From Lachnospiraceae bacterium (GTDB lineage: Bacteria; Bacillota; Clostridia; Lachnospirales; Lachnospiraceae), in contig JAFSCH010000013.1 in NCBI GenBank assembly GCA_017436865.1, forward strand, positions 1 to 34,702: a stretch of 34,702 bases of DNA, given 5' to 3'. Below the pieces are notes generated by a model. The model ran no database searches. It saw nothing but the letters and a program-made list of their open reading frames with translations, and was not told the DNA's origin. Position 1 is the stretch's first letter. Every line of letters begins with the position of its first letter. Of the stretch, positions 31,635 through 34,702 are shown piece after piece. The position numbers and the translations under genes were made by a program.

Positions 31635-31826
31635 ATGAAGAGTGCATTAATTAAAGATACAACCAAGGAAGAGAGAATTGCATTAATCAAAGAGTGGCTT
31701 CCACAGGACGATGGCCTTGAGGACTGTGGCATTGATCTCTGGGATATGTACCGTGATTATATCAATGGTGAGAAGGAAATTGCAGAGATTAATGCGGAAT
31801 TTCAGGCGACATATTATAGGGAATAA
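31635..31826 (+). CDS. small hypothetical protein
   Basis: A 63-residue acidic protein (IKDTTKEERIALIKEWLPQD, then CGIDLWDMYRDYINGEKEIA). It is preceded by AGAGAGGTAA, a good RBS. Predicted helical, with a single Cys, no signal peptide and no membrane segment. I do not recognise a family, though the well-formed sequence and RBS make it more credible than the shadows around it. It sits between decayed genes and the cobalamin riboswitch. Confidence 0.65.
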   Translation: MKSALIKDTTKEERIALIKEWLPQDDGLEDCGIDLWDMYRDYINGEKEIAEINAEFQATYYRE

Positions 31827-31882
31827 AATTTATCTATTGTGATGCAGAGATACTGGATTGCTACCGCTCATTTTATATGATA

Positions 31883-31981
31883 GAATATCTTTGCTTTGTG
31901 GGGAAACAGGTGAAAATCCTGTACGAGCACGTCGCCGTGAAGTACATTATTATTATGAGTCCTACCGAATGCCGCAGATTC
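31883..31981 (+). promoter_or_regulatory. cobalamin riboswitch
   Basis: The core GGGGAAACAGGTGAAAATCC then TGTACGAGCAC-GTCGCCGTGAAG (31900-31942) follows the cobalamin aptamer pattern, with the P5 stem ACAGG/CCTGT. A B12-box-like stretch, AGTCCTACCGAATGCC, is at 31958-31973. The outer ends GAAT..CT..GC (31883-31893) and GCAGATTC (31974-31981) can form P1. The CCGCC-ACTG part is divergent, so the match is good but not perfect. The region from 31982 to 32133 holds hairpin AAATCC/GGATTT (about 31998-32018) and probably the expression platform. No T-run terminator is clear, so control may be at translation. It precedes a DUF4430 lipoprotein and an ECF S component. Confidence 0.75.
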
Positions 31982-32133
31982 GGGAAATGCCATTGGAAAA
32001 TCCGAGAAGGTGGATTTATATTGTACTAAGTCGAAATATCCATAAAGTAAAAGCCTTGGTTCTTGAAAAAAGAGAGCCGCGAGTGCCGGTTTCAAGGTAA
32101 TAAGAAAGATTAGATATAAAGGAGAAAAGGCAA

Positions 32134-32589
32134 ATGAAAATGACAAGAATGTCACAAATTAGACAAAAGCTGTCATTCGTCCTTTGTATGGTGCTGATTG
32201 CGGCTATGGCATTACTTACAACCGGATGTAATGATAAGACATCACAGGAGGCAATACAAACTACTTCCATTTCGGTGGAACCACAGGTTCTTGGCGAGGG
32301 TGAAACGGTATTTTCCGTTACTATAGAGGATAAAGAAGGCACAGTGACCTCTTTTGAAATTCATACGGATAAGGAAATGGTTGGAGAGGCCTTGCAGGAG
32401 TGTGGATTGTTGGAAGGCGAAGAGGGACCGTATGGCCTTTATGTAAAGACTGTAAATGGTATTACAGCAGATTATGATGTTGATCAGACTTACTGGGCAT
32501 TTTACATCAATGGCGAGTATGCCATGACAGGCGTTGATGTGACAGAGATTACAGAGGGAGATACTTATTCTCTCAAGGTTGAAAAATAA
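32134..32589 (+). CDS. DUF4430 lipoprotein, probable cobalamin-capture protein
   Basis: 151 residues. Signal peptide with a lipobox-like LLTTGC (Cys32; Thr at -3 is slightly unusual), then a Ser/Thr/Gln-rich linker. The domain at about 55-151 reads VFSVTIEDKEGTVTSFEIHT, KEMVGEALQECGLLEGEEGP, YGLYVKTVNGI, QTYWAFYINGEYAMTGVD, ITEGDTYSLKVEK. This is DUF4430, related in fold to the C-terminal beta domain of transcobalamin and intrinsic factor. Its stop overlaps the start of the S-component gene (TAATG), and a cobalamin riboswitch lies in the leader. RBS is AAAGGAGAAAAGG. Binding of B12 is inferred from these three facts; none is direct proof. Confidence 0.85.
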   Translation: MKMTRMSQIRQKLSFVLCMVLIAAMALLTTGCNDKTSQEAIQTTSISVEPQVLGEGETVFSVTIEDKEGTVTSFEIHTDKEMVGEALQECGLLEGEEGPYGLYVKTVNGITADYDVDQTYWAFYINGEYAMTGVDVTEITEGDTYSLKVEK

Positions 32590-33092
32590 TGAAATTAAGT
32601 GTTAGAGAAATAACATTATTTGGTATGCTTGGAGCAGTGATGTACTGCTCTAAGATATTAATGGAATTTTTACCGAATATTCATTTGCTCGGAACACTTA
32701 CGATAGCGTATACACTTACTTTTCGTAAAAAGGCATTGTATCCGATTTACATTTATGTCTTATTGAATGGACTTTTTGCAGGATTTTCGATGTGGTGGAT
32801 TCCCTATTTGTATGTATGGACGGTTTTATGGGCAGTTACCATGTTGCTTCCAAAAAAGTGTAATAGACTTGTGTATATGTTGGTATGCTCAACACATGGT
32901 TTTTTGTTCGGAACCTTATATGCTCCCGCACAGGCATTGATGTTCGGATTGAATTTTAAGGGAATGATTGCGTGGATTGTTGCAGGATTTCCGTTTGATT
33001 GTATCCAAGGAGTGGGTAACCTCTTCGCAGGGATATTGATTGTACCGATTGCAACGATGCTAAAACGAGCAAATCAGATGATACAAAATTAA
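32589..33092 (+). CDS. ECF transporter S component, probably for vitamin B12
   Basis: A 167-residue membrane protein with about six hydrophobic segments (REITLFGMLGAVMYCSKIL, LGTLTIAYTLTF, IYIYVLLNGLFAGFSMWW, YVWTVLWAVTMLLP, FKGMIAWIVAGFPFDCIQG, NLFAGILIVPIATMLKR). Size and topology are those of substrate-binding S components, which use a shared EcfT/EcfA energising module encoded elsewhere. S components under cobalamin riboswitches (CbrT) are known to take up B12; whether this one belongs to the CbrT family is not clear by eye. Its start overlaps the stop of the lipoprotein gene, which implies translational coupling and similar amounts of both proteins. Confidence 0.82.
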   Translation: MKLSVREITLFGMLGAVMYCSKILMEFLPNIHLLGTLTIAYTLTFRKKALYPIYIYVLLNGLFAGFSMWWIPYLYVWTVLWAVTMLLPKKCNRLVYMLVCSTHGFLFGTLYAPAQALMFGLNFKGMIAWIVAGFPFDCIQGVGNLFAGILIVPIATMLKRANQMIQN

Positions 33093-33101
33093 AAAAGATA
33101 T

Positions 33102-33138
33102 AAAAACCCTCGGGAAATATGATTTCTCGAGGGTTTTT
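33102..33138. terminator. intrinsic terminator of the B12 uptake unit
   Basis: A 17-bp stem: left arm 33102-33118 beginning AAAAACCCTCG, right arm 33122-33138 ending CGAGGGTTTTT, one G-U pair, 3-nt loop. Confidence 0.93.
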
Positions 33139-33145
33139 AAGTGGA

Positions 33146-33298
33146 ATGATTAAAATATCGCAACGTAGTGTAAATTGGTGTGGTTTTAAGAAGAATTGGT
33201 GTCAAAAATGGTGTAGAAAATATGAGTGTACACATGGAAAGCGTTGTTCTCTTTGTAAGGATTATCTGATGAAAAGAAGTTCTGAGAGTTCTTATTGA
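33146..33298 (+). CDS. possible small Cys-rich protein or gene remnant
   Basis: A 50-codon frame (ATG 33146 to TGA 33296-33298) with six cysteines and a high basic content: NWCGFKKNWCQKWCRKYECT, then KRCSLCKDYLMKRSS. Spacing is C-x6-C-x3-C-x4-C-x5-C-x2-C. No good RBS precedes it and it starts eight bases after a strong terminator, so expression is doubtful. It may be a remnant of a larger gene of the mobile region to its right. Confidence 0.3.
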   Translation: MIKISQRSVNWCGFKKNWCQKWCRKYECTHGKRCSLCKDYLMKRSSESSY

Positions 33299-33332
33299 TG
33301 TATGAATTGTAATGTGAAACAATAACCACACA

Positions 33333-33629
33333 ATGAGTGGGAAGCAGGAAGAAGCGGATTTGTTGAACGTTGCTTTGTTTGGATTTACTGCGAAGGCATG
33401 GAGAGAAAGCAACCCGGAACTTGCCAAAAGTAGTAACGTTAGAGATTATGCTATGATTAATGAACTTACGGTACTTTCGAATCTTGAAACGCATAATGCA
33501 CAGATGATTCGTGAGGGAAAGTCAAAGGAAGAAAGGTTTCAGATTCTGAAAGAAATTGCAGATTATCAGATGCAAATTTTATCAGTGGCGGATAAGATAG
33601 TATGTATTGAAGAGAAGAATGAAGTGTAG
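33333..33629 (+). pseudogene. KilA-N-type phage/mobile protein, C-terminal fragment
   Basis: The frame reads LLNVALFGFTAKAWRESNPE, then NVRDYAMINELTVLSNLETH, then IREGKSKEERFQILKEIADYQM. This is the C-terminal part that follows the DNA-binding domain in KilA-N-domain proteins of phages and mobile elements. The frame has a stop at 33315-33317 and no RBS, and the N-terminal domain is absent, so this is a truncated relic. Its neighbours on the right are also broken mobile genes. Confidence 0.65.
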
Positions 33630-33833
33630 TATATTTTATTTGAAATCTAAACGTATGGGATTACATACGGATAAAACTGGATGTGAAAATTGAATAGGTT
33701 TCAATCATCACCTTATTTTGAAAAAAAGTCTGTAAATAGTGTTAAGATGAGATAAGTGCAATCAATTATAAGTATCCGAATACGACAAATAGACCTCATT
33801 GATGAGGTTTGAAAAAAGTATGAATTCTAAATC

Positions 33834-34315
33834 TTAAATCCGTAAGGGTGTTCTCTGTTGTGGTTTACCAAGATGTCCACCACAGCATTTGCAAACAGTT
33901 ACCTTGATTCCATAAAGAGTTTCAAGTATTTGGGGCGTTTCCATATCTTTCAGCTTAGAAAGATACTGTTTGCAACCGAGGAGATTCCTGCATAATGCCA
34001 GATGTCTGGTTTTGGTTCTGGTACACAGTAAACCGTAGTGTCTGATTCTGACAAAGCGTTTTGGTAGCACATGCATAAGGAATCTGCGAATAAATTCGAT
34101 GCCTGACACATGGGACAGCATCTGTTACGACAGGAATTGTAATGAATCTGCGGATGCCCACAGTCTTCACAGATGCTGATATTAGCACCATAGGCACCGG
34201 TCTTGCAGTTAATGATACAGCGAGCAACTTTCGCCTGTATCGGTGACGGTGTATACCTGTCCAAATACATTGGATAAAAGCGGTGAAATATATCTTGTAC
34301 AGTCGGTTTATCCAT
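33834..34315 (-). pseudogene. IS91-type transposase, internally deleted and out of frame
   Basis: The N-terminal part (from ATG 34315, KPTVQDIFHRFYPMYLDRYT) carries the zinc-binding domain CEDCGHPQIHYNSCRNRCCP with MCQ. Just after MCQ the other reading frame continues with the family C-terminus: GIEFIRRFLMHVLPKRFVRI, then RHYGLLCTR, and a final CKCCGG. The roughly 150-200 residues in between, which hold the catalytic Y2 rolling-circle motifs, are missing, and the halves are in different frames. CRNRHCP of the family reads CRNRCCP here. It cannot be active. Its start overlaps the end of the integrase gene. Confidence 0.85.
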
Positions 34316-34702
34316 GAATATCACCTGCTTCCCTGTCAAAAGGACTGGTAATACCCAGAACGGTCTTATTACTTAAGTGAAGATATACTTCGGTGGACTT
34401 TGGATCACGATTTGATTTTCGCACATGCACTGTCATATTTCTTCTGGAAATATCGCAATAATCTAAAGATACCGCTTCAGAGACACGAAGTCCAGAGCCA
34501 TACAATAGTGATAGAATAGCCTTGTATTTAATATCATCCACAAAGCTTAATAAATGATTTATTTCTTCGAGAGACAGAATGGTTGGAAGGTGATAATTCT
34601 CTTTCATACGGGGAATAACATCATCATCCCAGGGTTTGTGTAAAACCCTGCGGAAAAAGAAATGAATTGCTGAGTTGTAGTGATTCAGCGTGGTTGCAGC
34701 AA
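34308..34702 (-). pseudogene. tyrosine recombinase (IS91-associated integrase), internally deleted, cut by the window edge
   Basis: The frame is open from the right edge: TLNHYNSAIHFFFRRVLHKP, then WDDDVIPRMKENYHLPTILS, then ILSLLYGSGLRVSEAVSLD, a typical XerC/D-like core-binding domain with the first catalytic Arg. At VRKSNRDPKSTEVYLHLSNK it jumps directly to the C-terminal nucleophile segment (Tyr in STEVYLH). About 100 residues with the conserved H-x-x-R are absent, while the frame is kept. It ends GITSPFDREAGDIHG and overlaps the transposase start by a few bases. Similar integrase-IS91 pairs occur in gut Firmicutes. The 5' end lies outside the window. Confidence 0.8.

Noticed and set aside
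31858-32100. 80-codon ORF starting with TTG before the DUF4430 gene
   Set aside because: The region is better explained as a cobalamin riboswitch and its expression platform; no RBS.
33154-33180. Fifth copy of the structured element, suggested by AACGTAGTG after a terminator
   Set aside because: Only nine bases match and no downstream hairpins of the element are present.

Overview
The window looks like chromosome of a low-GC Firmicute of the Lachnospiraceae type. This rests on AT-rich codon use, strong AGGAGG-like ribosome binding sites, a large SRP RNA with an Alu domain, FabK instead of FabI, a FabT-type regulator, and families such as DUF6128, DUF3048 and DUF4430. No species can be named from the sequence alone.

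Layout. Positions 1-356 hold a GC-richer gene fragment (FtsA-like) that does not match its surroundings. Positions 393-3220 carry a DUF6128 protein, a radical-SAM activase (minus strand), tadA and the SRP RNA. A DUF3048 lipoprotein and a large surface-anchored type I pullulanase follow (3329-7875). After a small unknown protein and a strongly structured noncoding stretch comes the core of the window, a type II fatty acid synthesis operon (8819-17764): acpP-fabK-fabD-fabG-fabF-fabZ-accDA (fused)-flavin oxidoreductase-fabH-fabT. It has a consensus promoter and two FabT-like palindromes just downstream of it. No accB or accC is present.

Positions 17865-24000 are a mix of small genes: a zinc-ribbon protein, an orphan cheD, a BspA-like secreted protein, a PHP phosphoesterase, a PAP2 phosphatase, an orphan Phd/YefM-like antitoxin with its own palindromic operator, and a membrane-anchored glycerophosphodiesterase. 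Positions 24036-29029 form a probable envelope operon: M13 peptidase lipoprotein, SH3-like secreted protein, HD hydrolase with a Cys-rich head, and SH3/D-Ala-D-Ala carboxypeptidase. An RlmD/RumA-like rRNA methyltransferase follows.

The right end (30290-34702) mixes decayed genes (an alpha/beta hydrolase with a nonsense codon, half of a DUF3237 gene, a KilA-N fragment, an internally deleted IS91-type transposase and its partner integrase) with an intact cobalamin-riboswitch unit: a DUF4430 lipoprotein overlapping an ECF transporter S component, a likely vitamin B12 uptake module.

The most unusual signal is noncoding. A structured element occurs four times (4486-4609, 8451-8570, 18110-18194, and 22435-22547 on the minus strand), always built as terminator hairpin, conserved ~34-nt linker, hairpin, second hairpin with a T-rich tail. 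The hairpin sequences differ between copies while pairing is kept. A second family of small hairpins with a 13-nt loop containing GAAGGTA lies upstream of tadA, acpP and the carboxypeptidase gene, with poorer relatives elsewhere.
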